DNA of 64,000 nucleotides, taken from Nocardia sp. MH4. GTDB lineage: Bacteria > Actinomycetota > Actinomycetes > Mycobacteriales > Mycobacteriaceae. A program made the translations under genes and the position numbers. The stretch is taken from contig NZ_LPNR01000115.1 in assembly GCF_019266065.1 (NCBI RefSeq), forward strand, positions 620 to 64,619. The letters are read 5' to 3'. This document shows, piece by piece, positions 33,423-41,402 of this stretch. Below the pieces are notes generated by a model. The model did not search any database, was not told where the DNA came from, and worked only from the letters and a program-made list of their open reading frames with translations. Position 1 is the first letter of the stretch. Every line of letters begins with the position of its first letter.

Positions 33423-33534
33423 CGGCCTCCGTCCGACGGCAGAGTCGAGCGCTGCCTCGATGGTGCCACGCCGATGAATTCGCGCTGCTCATGCCGTCTG
33501 CATCACCAGGAGTCGTCGAGATCAGGAGGTCGGC

Positions 33535-34080
33535 ATGCGCACACTCGCGATCACCCAGAACAGCACCGCCGACGGTGCGATCGAAATGCTCGGAGACTGG
33601 TTCGACCCGCAGGCCGACAACGCCGAACAGCTCGCCGAACTGCACCGGCAGACCGCCGCGTCGGACGCGCTGGTGCTCGGCAGGCGCACCTTCGAGGACT
33701 TCCGCGCCTTCTGGCCGGCGCAGACCGATGACCGGACCGGCATCACCGCGTCGCTCAACCGACAGCGCAAATACGTCGTGTCGGCGACCATGACCGAGCC
33801 GGGCTGGGAGAACTCCACGGTGCTGGCCGGGGATCCGGTCGCGCGGGTCGCGGCGCTGAAGGGGCAGCCGGGCCGCGACATCGTCGTCACCGGGAGCATT
33901 CGGCTCTGTCACGCCCTGATCGGGGCGGGCCTGGTGGACGAGTACCGGTTGTTCGTCTACCCGACGGTGCAGGGCGGCGGTCGTCGGCTGTTCCCCGAGG
34001 GGTACGTGGCGGCCCGGTTGCGGCTGGTGGAATCGCGCGTGCTGGACGGCTCGGTCGTCTACTCGCGGTACGCCGCCTAG
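33535..34080 (+). CDS. dihydrofolate-reductase-fold protein (RibD C-terminal domain family)
   Basis: 181 residues with GGAGG upstream. DALVLGRRTFEDFRAFWP is the N-terminal nucleotide-binding phrase, DIVVTGSIRLCHALI is the central G-S strand-helix, and LVDEYRLFVYPTVQGGGRRLF is the family's C-terminal signature. Stand-alone members are NADPH-dependent reductases of unknown substrate. Ends just before the operator of the ArsR gene, so it may be read separately. Confidence 0.88.
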   Translation: MRTLAITQNSTADGAIEMLGDWFDPQADNAEQLAELHRQTAASDALVLGRRTFEDFRAFWPAQTDDRTGITASLNRQRKYVVSATMTEPGWENSTVLAGDPVARVAALKGQPGRDIVVTGSIRLCHALIGAGLVDEYRLFVYPTVQGGGRRLFPEGYVAARLRLVESRVLDGSVVYSRYAA

Positions 34081-34090
34081 TTGCACAATT

Positions 34091-34118
34091 CTCTTTGCAC
34101 AAGAAATTATGCAAAGAG
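34091..34118. promoter_or_regulatory. palindromic operator ahead of the ArsR-type regulator
   Basis: CTCTTTGCA (34091-34099) and TGCAAAGAG (34110-34118): a perfect 9-bp inverted repeat with a 10-bp spacer, 12 nt before the ATG. TTGCACAA (34081) partly repeats the half-site. Likely autoregulatory site for the 34131 gene product. Confidence 0.7.
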
Positions 34119-34130
34119 TACTGTGCATGT

Positions 34131-34712
34131 ATGGCCGACGAGGTACCGCCCAGGGAGATCGCCGATCCCGCCGCGCTGCGCGCGCTGGCGCATCCGCTCC
34201 GGCAGCGCATCCTGCGCGCGCTGGCCGAGAAGGGGCCGGCCACCGCGACGGCGCTCGGTGCGCAGTTGGGTCAGAACACCGGGGCGACCAGCTATCACCT
34301 GCGTCAGCTGGCCGAGCACGGATTCATCGAGGAGGCGCCCGAGCTGGCGAAGGGGAAGGAGCGGTGGTGGCGCTCGCCGCCGAAGGACCTGCGCTACCGG
34401 CTCGACAAGGACCAGCCGCCGGAGCTGCGCGAGCTGCTGGAAGGGCTGGTCGCCCAGCACATCGCCGAGGATGTCGAGCTGTTCGGGCGGTTCCGGGCCG
34501 AACGCGCCGAGCTCGGCGACTGGGCCGACACGATGCCGTTCTCGCGCGGCGCGATCTACGCCACTCGCGAGGAACTCGACGCCTTTTGCGAGGAGTACCT
34601 CGCGCTGCTCAAACGCTTTCAGGCCACCCATGCCGCGGGCAGGCCCGGCGCGCGCCGGGTGCTGACCCGGTTCATCGCGTTCCCGGCACCGGGGATGACC
34701 GACAGCGAGTAG
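34131..34712 (+). CDS. ArsR/HTH_20-type winged-helix transcriptional regulator
   Basis: 193 residues. DPAALRALAHPLRQRILRAL is the ArsR-family entry helix, and NTGATSYHLRQLAEHGFIEE is the recognition helix region. No metal-binding cysteine motif is present. The C-terminal part is a long helical domain (LLKRFQATHAAG) of the kind that mediates dimerisation. 9 bp separate it from the hydrolase gene, so the two form an operon under the palindrome. Confidence 0.88.
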   Translation: MADEVPPREIADPAALRALAHPLRQRILRALAEKGPATATALGAQLGQNTGATSYHLRQLAEHGFIEEAPELAKGKERWWRSPPKDLRYRLDKDQPPELRELLEGLVAQHIAEDVELFGRFRAERAELGDWADTMPFSRGAIYATREELDAFCEEYLALLKRFQATHAAGRPGARRVLTRFIAFPAPGMTDSE

Positions 34713-34721
34713 GGATTCACC

Positions 34722-36086
34722 GTGTTGCTTCGTATCGCACTGCTCGCCACCCTGATCGCGGCCCTCGTCGCAACCGCTCCCACGGCCGCCGCGCAGGACC
34801 CCGCCACCACCGATATCACGATCACCCGCTCGGATGGCACCACCACGCCCGGCACCGTCCACGCGCCCGCGGGCGCCACGGGACGGCCGGGCGTCGTGCT
34901 GGTGCACGGCTCCGGCACCGCGCCCAGTCCCCAATACGCCCTGGCCGCCGATGCTTTCGCGCGTGCGGGCATCGTCGCGTTGCGCTATACCAAGCGAGCT
35001 GAGGACTACACGCCCGCCCACCGCGACTTCTCCCTGCTCGCCGAGGACGCGCTGTCGGGCATCGCCGCACTGCGGGGCCGGCCCGAGGTCGACCCCGCCC
35101 GGGTCGGGCTCTGGGGACTCTCCGAAGGCGGCTGGGTCGCGCCGCTGGCGGCCGCGCGCTCGGCCGACGTCGCGTTCCTGATCACCATCGGCGCCAATTC
35201 CGGCGCGCCCGCCGCCCAGCAGACCTGGGCCAACGAGACCAGATTCGCGGCGGCGGGCGTGCGCGGATCGATGATCGAGGTGCTGGCGCGCAACGGAATC
35301 CGCCAGCTCGCCGGGGCGGGTCAGTTCGCCCAGGCCGACTACGACCCGGTGCCGGTGCTGGAACGGATCCCGCAGCCGGTGCTCGCGATCTGGGGTGACA
35401 GGGACCGGCTGACCCCGCCCGGCGACAGCCTGCGCGACTTCCAGGCGGTCTTCGATCGGGTCGGCAAGGTGAACTACACGCTGCGCACACTGCCGAACGC
35501 CCAGCACGCCGCCTTCACGACGACCGATGGCTTCGACAAGGGCGCCGGCCTCGCGCCCGGCTACGCCGAGCTCATGGGTGACTGGGTGAACGGGTTGCCG
35601 GGATCGGCGCACGCGCAGGCGGATCGACCTGCGGCGCAAAGGCATTCGGTGACGCCGTTGCCGCCCCTGGCGTGGTGGGAGTCCACCGGGGTCCAGTTGG
35701 CACTGCTGCTCGGGACCGTTCTCGCGCTCGGCGGGTACGCGGTGACCGGCTTCGCCCGGAGCTGGCGACTGTCCCATGGCCTGCCAGGGCGAATCCTGGT
35801 GACGGCGGCGGGGATCGGGATGCTCGGCACGATCGCCCTGTTCGTGTTCGTTGCCTCGACCAAGGCGACGTCGTTCGGCCCGTTGCTGTTCGGGCGCACC
35901 CTGCCCTGGGTGGCGTTGCAGCTGGTCTCGGTGTGCGCGGTGGTGGCGCTCGGCGTCGTCGTGGCGCGGCGGCAACGCCTGCTCGACGGCGTCGGCACGG
36001 GCGGCCGGGTCCGCTGGGCGCTGCTGGTCTGCGGCGGTGCCGGATTCACGCTGTGGGCGGTGTACTGGGGACTGCTGCTGCCCTGA
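34722..36086 (+). CDS. secreted/membrane alpha/beta hydrolase with four C-terminal membrane helices
   Basis: 454 residues. A signal peptide or N-terminal anchor (LLRIALLATLIAALVATAP, cleavage near AAAQ) precedes an alpha/beta-hydrolase domain with nucleophile elbow GLSEGGW (Ser about 137), acid in WGDRDRL and catalytic His in NAQHAAF. After residue 320 come four hydrophobic spans (QLALLLGTVLALGGYAV, ILVTAAGIGMLGTIALFVFV, the VALQLVSVCAVVALGVVVA region, ALLVCGGAGFTLWAVYW). The catalytic part probably faces outside. Substrate unknown. Co-transcribed with the ArsR gene. Confidence 0.85.
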   Translation: MLLRIALLATLIAALVATAPTAAAQDPATTDITITRSDGTTTPGTVHAPAGATGRPGVVLVHGSGTAPSPQYALAADAFARAGIVALRYTKRAEDYTPAHRDFSLLAEDALSGIAALRGRPEVDPARVGLWGLSEGGWVAPLAAARSADVAFLITIGANSGAPAAQQTWANETRFAAAGVRGSMIEVLARNGIRQLAGAGQFAQADYDPVPVLERIPQPVLAIWGDRDRLTPPGDSLRDFQAVFDRVGKVNYTLRTLPNAQHAAFTTTDGFDKGAGLAPGYAELMGDWVNGLPGSAHAQADRPAAQRHSVTPLPPLAWWESTGVQLALLLGTVLALGGYAVTGFARSWRLSHGLPGRILVTAAGIGMLGTIALFVFVASTKATSFGPLLFGRTLPWVALQLVSVCAVVALGVVVARRQRLLDGVGTGGRVRWALLVCGGAGFTLWAVYWGLLLP

Positions 36087-36095
36087 GGAACGCGA

Positions 36096-36123
36096 AAGGT
36101 CCCGACCTGCTGGTCGGGACCTT
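36096..36123. terminator. bidirectional terminator between convergent genes
   Basis: AAGGTCCCGACC (36096-36107), loop TGCT, GGTCGGGACCTT (36112-36123): 12 perfect pairs between the hydrolase stop and the DUF1036 stop. Confidence 0.8.
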
Positions 36124-36135
36124 CCGGATCGGGGT

Positions 36136-36498
36136 TCAGGGGTTGAGATTCACGGTGTGCGTGTTGTGCAGATTCGAGCCGACGAACACCCGTCTCATGT
36201 TCACGATGTCCCACGTGGAGGTTCCGATCAGGAGGCAGGAGTCGAACCGGTCGAAGGGATTGACGTAGACCCGAGGGCCGTTCACGTCACCCCACCACGC
36301 GCCGTTGCCCGCTCTGGCGTAGTAGTACGCGGCGTCGGATTTCGTCCAGATCGCGGTCTTCGATTCGCCGGGATTCAGATTCCACCAGCCGTGCGTCGCC
36401 CAGCCGCCGTACTGGCCGGGGCAGGAATCCGGGTCCACCTGCATGACCGCGACGGAAACCACCAGGTGGTAGTTGTTGCGAAAGGCCAACCAAGGCAT
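36136..36498 (-). CDS. DUF1036-type protein
   Basis: 120 residues from ATG 36498 (AAGGGG upstream). MPWLAFRNNYHLVVSVAV, then GGWATHGWWNLNPGESKT and the YYYARAGNGAWWGD/FDRFDSCLL segments match the DUF1036 pattern of a small Trp/Tyr-rich beta domain (WWNLxPGE). Some family members are described as membrane-linked, but this one has no signal peptide. Last gene of a minus-strand cluster: protease, 101-aa protein, 63-aa protein, DUF1036. Confidence 0.8.
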   Translation of the reverse strand: MPWLAFRNNYHLVVSVAVMQVDPDSCPGQYGGWATHGWWNLNPGESKTAIWTKSDAAYYYARAGNGAWWGDVNGPRVYVNPFDRFDSCLLIGTSTWDIVNMRRVFVGSNLHNTHTVNLNP

Positions 36499-36502
36499 CG
36501 GA

Positions 36503-36694
36503 CTACCCCTTCTGCTCGAGTGGTGGGGCCGGCAGACTCGCGGCCTCGTGGAACGGCGCGGCCACACTCGCACCCGCGCTCGCGGGCGTTTCCGGGCGCT
36601 CGGCCCGATGATCTTCCGAGGTGTACGCACCCACTTCGCGCACGGCCGGGGCCTGCGCCGCAGCGAGCTGCCCCGTTTGTGGTTCGGCGGTCAT
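36503..36694 (-). CDS. small Pro/Ala-rich protein, 63 aa
   Basis: MTAEPQTGQLAAAQAPAV...LPAPPLEQKG, low-complexity and probably disordered. An AGAAAGG ribosome site precedes the ATG (a GTG three codons earlier is possible). Its stop is 4 nt before the DUF1036 start, so the two are likely co-translated. No family recognised. Confidence 0.5.
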   Translation of the reverse strand: MTAEPQTGQLAAAQAPAVREVGAYTSEDHRAERPETPASAGASVAAPFHEAASLPAPPLEQKG

Positions 36695-36737
36695 GAACTT
36701 CACCTTTCTTCTGATTCGGCTACGGCGAGACCGCTTT

Positions 36738-37043
36738 TCAGCCTCGCTGGACGGTCACCGACAACTCCCGTGGCGTCGCGCCGTGGAAGGGATCGCCGGT
36801 CATCAGCAGTACTGTCGAGTCGCCGGGCGTCAGCGCGGCGAGCACCACCACATCCGGCGGACCTTCGGGCGCGAGCACCCGTCCGTCCGGGAGCGGGGTC
36901 GCGTCCCGGTAGACGCCGAGCACCTCGACCGTCGCGCCCGAGATCGCCCGGGCTCCCGCGGCGGGCAACAGCGCGATGTCGCCGGGCGCGAGCTCCAACC
37001 GTGTCCCGATCGGACCAGCGCGCAGATCAACCAGCCGTGGCAT
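36738..37043 (-). CDS. 101-aa beta-rich protein overlapping the protease gene
   Basis: MPRLVDLRAGPIGTRLELAPGDIALL..., predicted mostly strands (ATVEVLGVY, VVVLAALTPGDSTVLLMTGDPF). It starts inside the last 17 bp of the metzincin-like gene, so translation is coupled. Not recognised. An immunoglobulin-like or protease-inhibitor-like domain would fit the composition and partner, but that is speculation. Confidence 0.6.
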   Translation of the reverse strand: MPRLVDLRAGPIGTRLELAPGDIALLPAAGARAISGATVEVLGVYRDATPLPDGRVLAPEGPPDVVVLAALTPGDSTVLLMTGDPFHGATPRELSVTVQRG

Positions 37044-37932
37044 GCGCCTGTGCGAGCGCGGATTCCACGCTGACGTCCTCGCCCTCGTCCCAGTCCGCGG
37101 TCTCGGTGAAGAACGGCCACAGCGTCGGGTAGATGGAACGGGCGAACACGCGATCGGCGGCATTGATGTCCAGGCCACCGCGAATCGGCTGCCCGTCGGT
37201 GGTGATCGTGCCGGGCAGCTGGTAGCACATGATCGAGTCCTGGTCGGCGTTCGGCGTGGCCATGATCGAGCGTTCGTCCAGCGGGGTCAGGACATTCGAG
37301 CGCGTCTGCTGCTCGCTCCACCCGTAGGTGTCACGGAAGTGCGCGATCGTCTTGGCGACGTCGAGCCTGCCGATCAGCGCGCGGCGCAGATGCTCGTGCG
37401 GGAAGCCGAGGGTGTGGCCGGTCTCGTGGCGCACGACCCGCTTGTACTCGCTCTCCGGCGTGGCCATCGTGAAGCCCTGCAGGTTCATCGTGGGGCGGTG
37501 CTGCGGGATCAGCAGGACGTCGGTGCCGAGATAGGACCAATAGCCCTGGCCGGAGCGGGAAATGCGCACCTGACCGGTGCCGTTCGTCAGCACGAAGGTG
37601 ACGCCGATGCCCCAGGCGTTCATATGGGTGAGAATGCGCTGTTTCAGGTCGCTGGCCGTCGCCTCCATGAAGCTGACCGACAGGGTGCGGCGCTGCATGC
37701 CCCAGTACTTCGAGGTGAGCACCGCCAGTTCGGCGACCTGCGGCAGGCCGCCCTCGGTGGCCGCGCTCTGGGTGAGCGGCGCGTTCACCGGATTGAGCAG
37801 CGTGGCGACTTCGGCCGCCCGCTCCAGCAGGCGGGTCGGCAGCGCGGGGATCACGCAGCCGGGCTCCTCGACCGGGGCGGGTTCTTCGTGGTGACCGTTG
37901 CCGTGCGGCTCCTGGTCGGGGGGTGTACGCAT
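37027..37932 (-). CDS. metzincin-like zinc metalloprotease
   Basis: 301 residues from ATG 37932 (GAGGAGG 5 nt upstream). Zinc-binding motif HETGHTLGFPHEH (about residues 168-180), i.e. HExxHxxGxxH with an extra EH, typical of astacin/matrixin-like ZnMc proteases. The Met-turn is probably SIMCYQLP about 60 residues later. N-terminal about 30 residues are His/Glu/Pro-rich. No Sec signal peptide, so it acts in the cytoplasm, is exported by another route, or is processed. First gene of the cluster ending in the DUF1036 gene. Confidence 0.87.
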   Translation of the reverse strand: MRTPPDQEPHGNGHHEEPAPVEEPGCVIPALPTRLLERAAEVATLLNPVNAPLTQSAATEGGLPQVAELAVLTSKYWGMQRRTLSVSFMEATASDLKQRILTHMNAWGIGVTFVLTNGTGQVRISRSGQGYWSYLGTDVLLIPQHRPTMNLQGFTMATPESEYKRVVRHETGHTLGFPHEHLRRALIGRLDVAKTIAHFRDTYGWSEQQTRSNVLTPLDERSIMATPNADQDSIMCYQLPGTITTDGQPIRGGLDINAADRVFARSIYPTLWPFFTETADWDEGEDVSVESALAQAHATAG

Positions 37933-38030
37933 CGGATCCTCCTCATCGAAACAACCGTGGGGTTGTGACTGTGGCACGGAGAATCGGTGCGGGTCCCGCG
38001 TAGTCGACTACTCGATCCGGGCTCGAAAAA

Positions 38031-38056
38031 GGCCCCCGACCTGGTGGTCGGGGGCC
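38031..38056 (-). terminator. intrinsic terminator of the 38116 hydrolase gene
   Basis: Read on the minus strand: GGCCCCCGACC, loop ACCA, GGTCGGGGGCC, then TTTTT. An 11-bp GC stem with a T-run, 60 bp after the stop at 38116. Confidence 0.85.
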
Positions 38057-38115
38057 ATTCTTCGAGTTTCTCCCGAGTCGAGCGCCGTTGACCGGCTCAG
38101 GAGAACCGACTCGGG

Positions 38116-39168
38116 TCAGCGGGCGGCGACGTTGCGGCGGGTGGCCCGAGAGTTGGTGGCCGACAGCATGATCTGACGCAGGATCGCGTCGAAGGCGGCG
38201 GTGTCCTCGATATTGCTGAGGTGCCCGTGCGGCAGCACGTGGAAATCGGCCAGGTGGCCGGTGCGGCGCAGGATGTCGACGATCGAGCGGGACATGCGCT
38301 GCGGGAGCAGCCGGTCCTGCGCGCCGGCCAGGACCGTGGTCGGCACGGTCAGGTTGGCGGTGCCTGCCGACAGGTCCATGTCGGCCATCGCGGCGGCGTG
38401 ACGGCCACGCGCGAGCGGACGGCAGGAGCGGATGATGCCGACCGCGAAGTCGATCTCCTCGGCGGTGGCCTCGGGGGTGAGGATGCGGTAGCGGAACAGC
38501 TGCTCGGTGAACCAGCCGCCGGGGATCGGCAGCGGCGCGAACAGCAGCGACTCGCTGACCGGCTGCGGCATGCGCACCGGCGCGCCCAGGACGGTGACCG
38601 GGTACTCGGCGACGGTGAGCTGCTTGTTGAGCACCGGCAGCAGATCGGTTTCCCAGCGGATGTCGCCGTTGGCGGTATTGGCCAGCAGCACGGCGGCGGC
38701 GCGCTCGGACACCTGCTCGGGGTGATGCTTGGCCCAGGCCTGGATGGTGAGACCACCCATGCTGTGCCCGGCCAGAACCGCCTGCTCGCCCGGGCGCAGC
38801 GTCGCGTCCAGGACGGCGGCGAGGTCGCCGGCCAGGGTGTGCTCGCTGGGGGCGACGGTGCCGAGGGTGGACTCGCCGTGCCCGCGCTGGTCGTAGCTGA
38901 CCACGCGGTACTCACCGGCGAAGGCGGTGATCTGCGGGTTCCAGTATTCGATGCTGCAGGCCCAGCCGTGGATGAGGACCAGGGTGGGCGCGGTCTCGGG
39001 GCCGTAGACGTGGACCCGGAGGTCGGCGCCGTCCGCGGTGGTCACCGGGACGACCTGGTGGGCCACGGTGGGGGCGTTGAGTTTCGCTGTCGCGAAGCTC
39101 CGGGTACGCAGCCCGGCACGGAACTGTGCGGTGAGTACGCCTACCGTCATCATCGACTTTGCAAGCAT
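38116..39168 (-). CDS. alpha/beta hydrolase
   Basis: 350 residues from ATG 39168, placed by AAAGGAG 8 nt upstream. Oxyanion HGWACSIEYW, nucleophile AGHSMGG (Ser about 145), acid around LAGAQDRLLP and His in PHGHLSNIED. A cap of about 90 residues lies between nucleophile and acid. The N-terminal 35 residues are weakly hydrophobic (MLAKSMMTVGVLTAQF) and may associate with the membrane. Ester- or epoxide-hydrolase type; substrate unknown. Divergent from the DUF2752 gene. Confidence 0.85.
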   Translation of the reverse strand: MLAKSMMTVGVLTAQFRAGLRTRSFATAKLNAPTVAHQVVPVTTADGADLRVHVYGPETAPTLVLIHGWACSIEYWNPQITAFAGEYRVVSYDQRGHGESTLGTVAPSEHTLAGDLAAVLDATLRPGEQAVLAGHSMGGLTIQAWAKHHPEQVSERAAAVLLANTANGDIRWETDLLPVLNKQLTVAEYPVTVLGAPVRMPQPVSESLLFAPLPIPGGWFTEQLFRYRILTPEATAEEIDFAVGIIRSCRPLARGRHAAAMADMDLSAGTANLTVPTTVLAGAQDRLLPQRMSRSIVDILRRTGHLADFHVLPHGHLSNIEDTAAFDAILRQIMLSATNSRATRRNVAAR

Positions 39169-39376
39169 GTCGGCACTCCTTTGTGTCGTAGGCCACCGTA
39201 CAGTGCGAGCTGGGGTGCTAGCTAGTGTTAGCGGGTCACAGTGTCCCATTTGTTGTGAACTGGGTCACCAGCCGCGCCGTCATTGTGAAATCGCCCGAGA
39301 TCGCCGGAAAATTACAGCGTGGCAGCGCGATCCGGGCATGCTGGCGGCCCCGGGCGGGCGCGGCTACCGTAGGAGC

Positions 39377-39838
39377 GTGGACAGCACGCCCGTCATGGCC
39401 GATTTCTCCGGCGCCCCGCACCGGGAACCGGCACGCCCGGCCTGGCAGCGTTTCGCCCCGCCGCTGATCGCGGCCGGACTCGGCGTCGGCACGCTCGCGC
39501 TGCTGCATTTCCGCGATCCGCACGTCGAGGGTTCCTACGGGCTGTGCCCGGTGTACGCGCTGCTCGGGGTGTACTGCCCCGGGTGCGGCGGGATGCGGGC
39601 GATGCACAATCTCACCGACGGCCGGATCATCGATTCACTGCACAGCAATCTGCTGGTGTTGCCGCTGGTCGTCGCGTTCGCGGTGTTCGTCGTCGACTGG
39701 CTGTTGCGCGCCCGGCGCGGACAACGCTGGCGCGTACCCGGGCTGAGTCCGGTGCTGGTGTGGTCGTTCTTCGGTCTGCTCGCCGTCTATACCGTCCTGC
39801 GCAACACGCCGTGGGGAACCTGGCTCACCCCCGTTTGA
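39377..39838 (+). CDS. DUF2752 membrane protein
   Basis: 153 residues from GTG 39377; ATG 39395 is an alternative because AGGAG lies too close to the GTG. The family core CPVYALLGVYCPGCGGMRAM (20 residues at most quoted) has the Cys-Pro and CPGCGG signature followed by LTDGRIIDSLHSN. Three hydrophobic spans (PPLIAAGLGVGTLALLHF, LLVLPLVVAFAVFVVDWL, VLVWSFFGLLAVYTVL). Function unknown. 38 bp upstream of a 61-residue gene, possibly one transcript. Confidence 0.82.
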   Translation: MDSTPVMADFSGAPHREPARPAWQRFAPPLIAAGLGVGTLALLHFRDPHVEGSYGLCPVYALLGVYCPGCGGMRAMHNLTDGRIIDSLHSNLLVLPLVVAFAVFVVDWLLRARRGQRWRVPGLSPVLVWSFFGLLAVYTVLRNTPWGTWLTPV

Positions 39839-39876
39839 TACTGGTGCGCGCGCGGATCGGCGGGCAATCTGGAGGC

Positions 39877-40062
39877 ATGCGCGATTCACTGAAGGATCGA
39901 GTCCGACAGAAGTTGATGCGTCAGCTCGCCGAGGACGGCCCCGACCCCGAACGCGACGACTCCCGCAGCATCTCGGTGGCCGACGATCTCGAGGCGCTGG
40001 AGATGGTGCCGTCCGACGATCCGCTCGTCGAGGAACTCGCGCAGCGTTACCTGGTCTTCTGA
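39877..40062 (+). CDS. small acidic protein, 61 aa
   Basis: MRDSLKDRVRQKLMRQLAEDG... then EALEMVPSDDPLVEELAQRYLVF. A basic N-terminal helix and an acidic C-terminal half. GGAGG is present but only 1 nt from the ATG. It overlaps the stop end of the convergent aminopeptidase gene by 16 bp. Not recognised; possibly a conserved actinobacterial small protein. Confidence 0.5.
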   Translation: MRDSLKDRVRQKLMRQLAEDGPDPERDDSRSISVADDLEALEMVPSDDPLVEELAQRYLVF

Positions 40063-41402
40063 TGCGCTTGGCCGCCCAGCGGCGGTAGCTGCGGCAGCGG
40101 TTTCGTGCCCAGCCAGACCGCGAACAGCGGACGCAGCGGCGACACGCTGTAATGGCCTGCCAGATCCACGAATTCCTCGGTGGTCACCGAGGCGTGGCGA
40201 TAGCGCGCGGTCCATTCCCGGATGAGTTCGAAGAACAGGTGGTCGCGCAGTTCCAGCCGCAGCGCGTGCAGGGTGAGCGCGCCGCGCTTGTAGACCCGGT
40301 CGTCGAACATGTCCTTGGGGCCGGGATCGCCGACGATGATGTCCTGCGGCTGACGGGCCAGGTTCGCGCGCGCCGCCCTGGCCAGCTGGTCCGCGGTCGG
40401 GCCGCCCGCGGCCTCCGACCAGATCCACTCGGCGTAACAGGCGAAGCCCTCGTGCAGCCAGATGTCACGCCACTGCTTCAGTGTCAGGCTGTTGCCGAAC
40501 CACTGGTGGGCCAGCTCGTGCGCGACCAGCCGCTCCGACCCGCGCTTGCCGTCGCAGTGATTGGCGCCGAACACCGAGATGCCCTGTGCCTCGATCGGGA
40601 TGTCGAGCTCGTCGTCGGTGACGACCACGGTGTAGTTCTCGAACGGGTACGGGCCGAACTTCTCGGTGAACAGCGCCATCATCTCGGGCTGCCGGGCGAA
40701 GTCGTGGTCGAAGTTGGCGCGCAGCCGCTGCGGGATGACGGCCTGCATCGGCACCGGCTCCCCGGGCGCGCCGATCCGGTGCTTGCGGTAGGCGCCGATC
40801 TGGATGGTCGCCAGGTAGCTGGCCATCGGCTCGGGCGCCTCGTACACCCAGGTGGTCTGGCTGGCCTTGGCCTGCTTGCGGACCAGGGTGCCGTTGGCGA
40901 GGGCGTAGAACGGGCTGTCGGTGGTGATCGAGATCCGGTAGGACGCTTTGGAACTCGGGTGGTCGTCACACGGGAACCAGGAGGCGGCGCCGTTGGGCTG
41001 ACTGGCCACCAGCGCGCCCTCGGTGAGTTCCTCCCAGCCGACCTCGCCCCACGGCCCGCGTACCGGTCGGGGCGTGCCCGCGTACTGGACGGTGATCTCC
41101 AGGACGCCGCCCGCCGGGATCTTCTGCTGCGGGGTGAGCGCCAGCTTGCCCTGCTGATGACTGAACTTCGCGGCCTTGGCCCCGTTGACGAACACCTTCG
41201 ACACCGTCAGCGCCTGCGACAGATCGAGGGTGAACCAGGGCCGCACCGCGGTGGTGACCGCGATGATCACCGCGCGCCCGGTCAGTCGATTGCTGGCGGG
41301 CCGGTAGCCGAGCTCTAGTTCGTACCTGGACACGCGGTAGCCGCGATTGCCGTTCTGCGGCAGGTAGGCGTCGATCGGTTCCTCGTAGAACTTGCTCCGC
41401 AT
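40047..41402 (-). CDS. M1-family zinc aminopeptidase
   Basis: 451 residues. Zinc site HELAHQW with the second Glu in LHEGFACYAEW, 18 residues later, the M1 signature. The exopeptidase (GxMEN-like) segment reads IEAQGISVFG, with Ala-Gln-Gly replacing Ala-Met-Glu. The N-terminal beta domain (PIDAYLPQNGNRGYRV...) is complete, but the C-terminal helical domain of large aminopeptidase N enzymes is missing, as in short M1 proteins. The ATG shares ATGA with the stop of the NRPS gene, so the two are made together and probably act on one product. Confidence 0.9.
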   Translation of the reverse strand: MRSKFYEEPIDAYLPQNGNRGYRVSRYELELGYRPASNRLTGRAVIIAVTTAVRPWFTLDLSQALTVSKVFVNGAKAAKFSHQQGKLALTPQQKIPAGGVLEITVQYAGTPRPVRGPWGEVGWEELTEGALVASQPNGAASWFPCDDHPSSKASYRISITTDSPFYALANGTLVRKQAKASQTTWVYEAPEPMASYLATIQIGAYRKHRIGAPGEPVPMQAVIPQRLRANFDHDFARQPEMMALFTEKFGPYPFENYTVVVTDDELDIPIEAQGISVFGANHCDGKRGSERLVAHELAHQWFGNSLTLKQWRDIWLHEGFACYAEWIWSEAAGGPTADQLARAARANLARQPQDIIVGDPGPKDMFDDRVYKRGALTLHALRLELRDHLFFELIREWTARYRHASVTTEEFVDLAGHYSVSPLRPLFAVWLGTKPLPQLPPLGGQAHQKTR

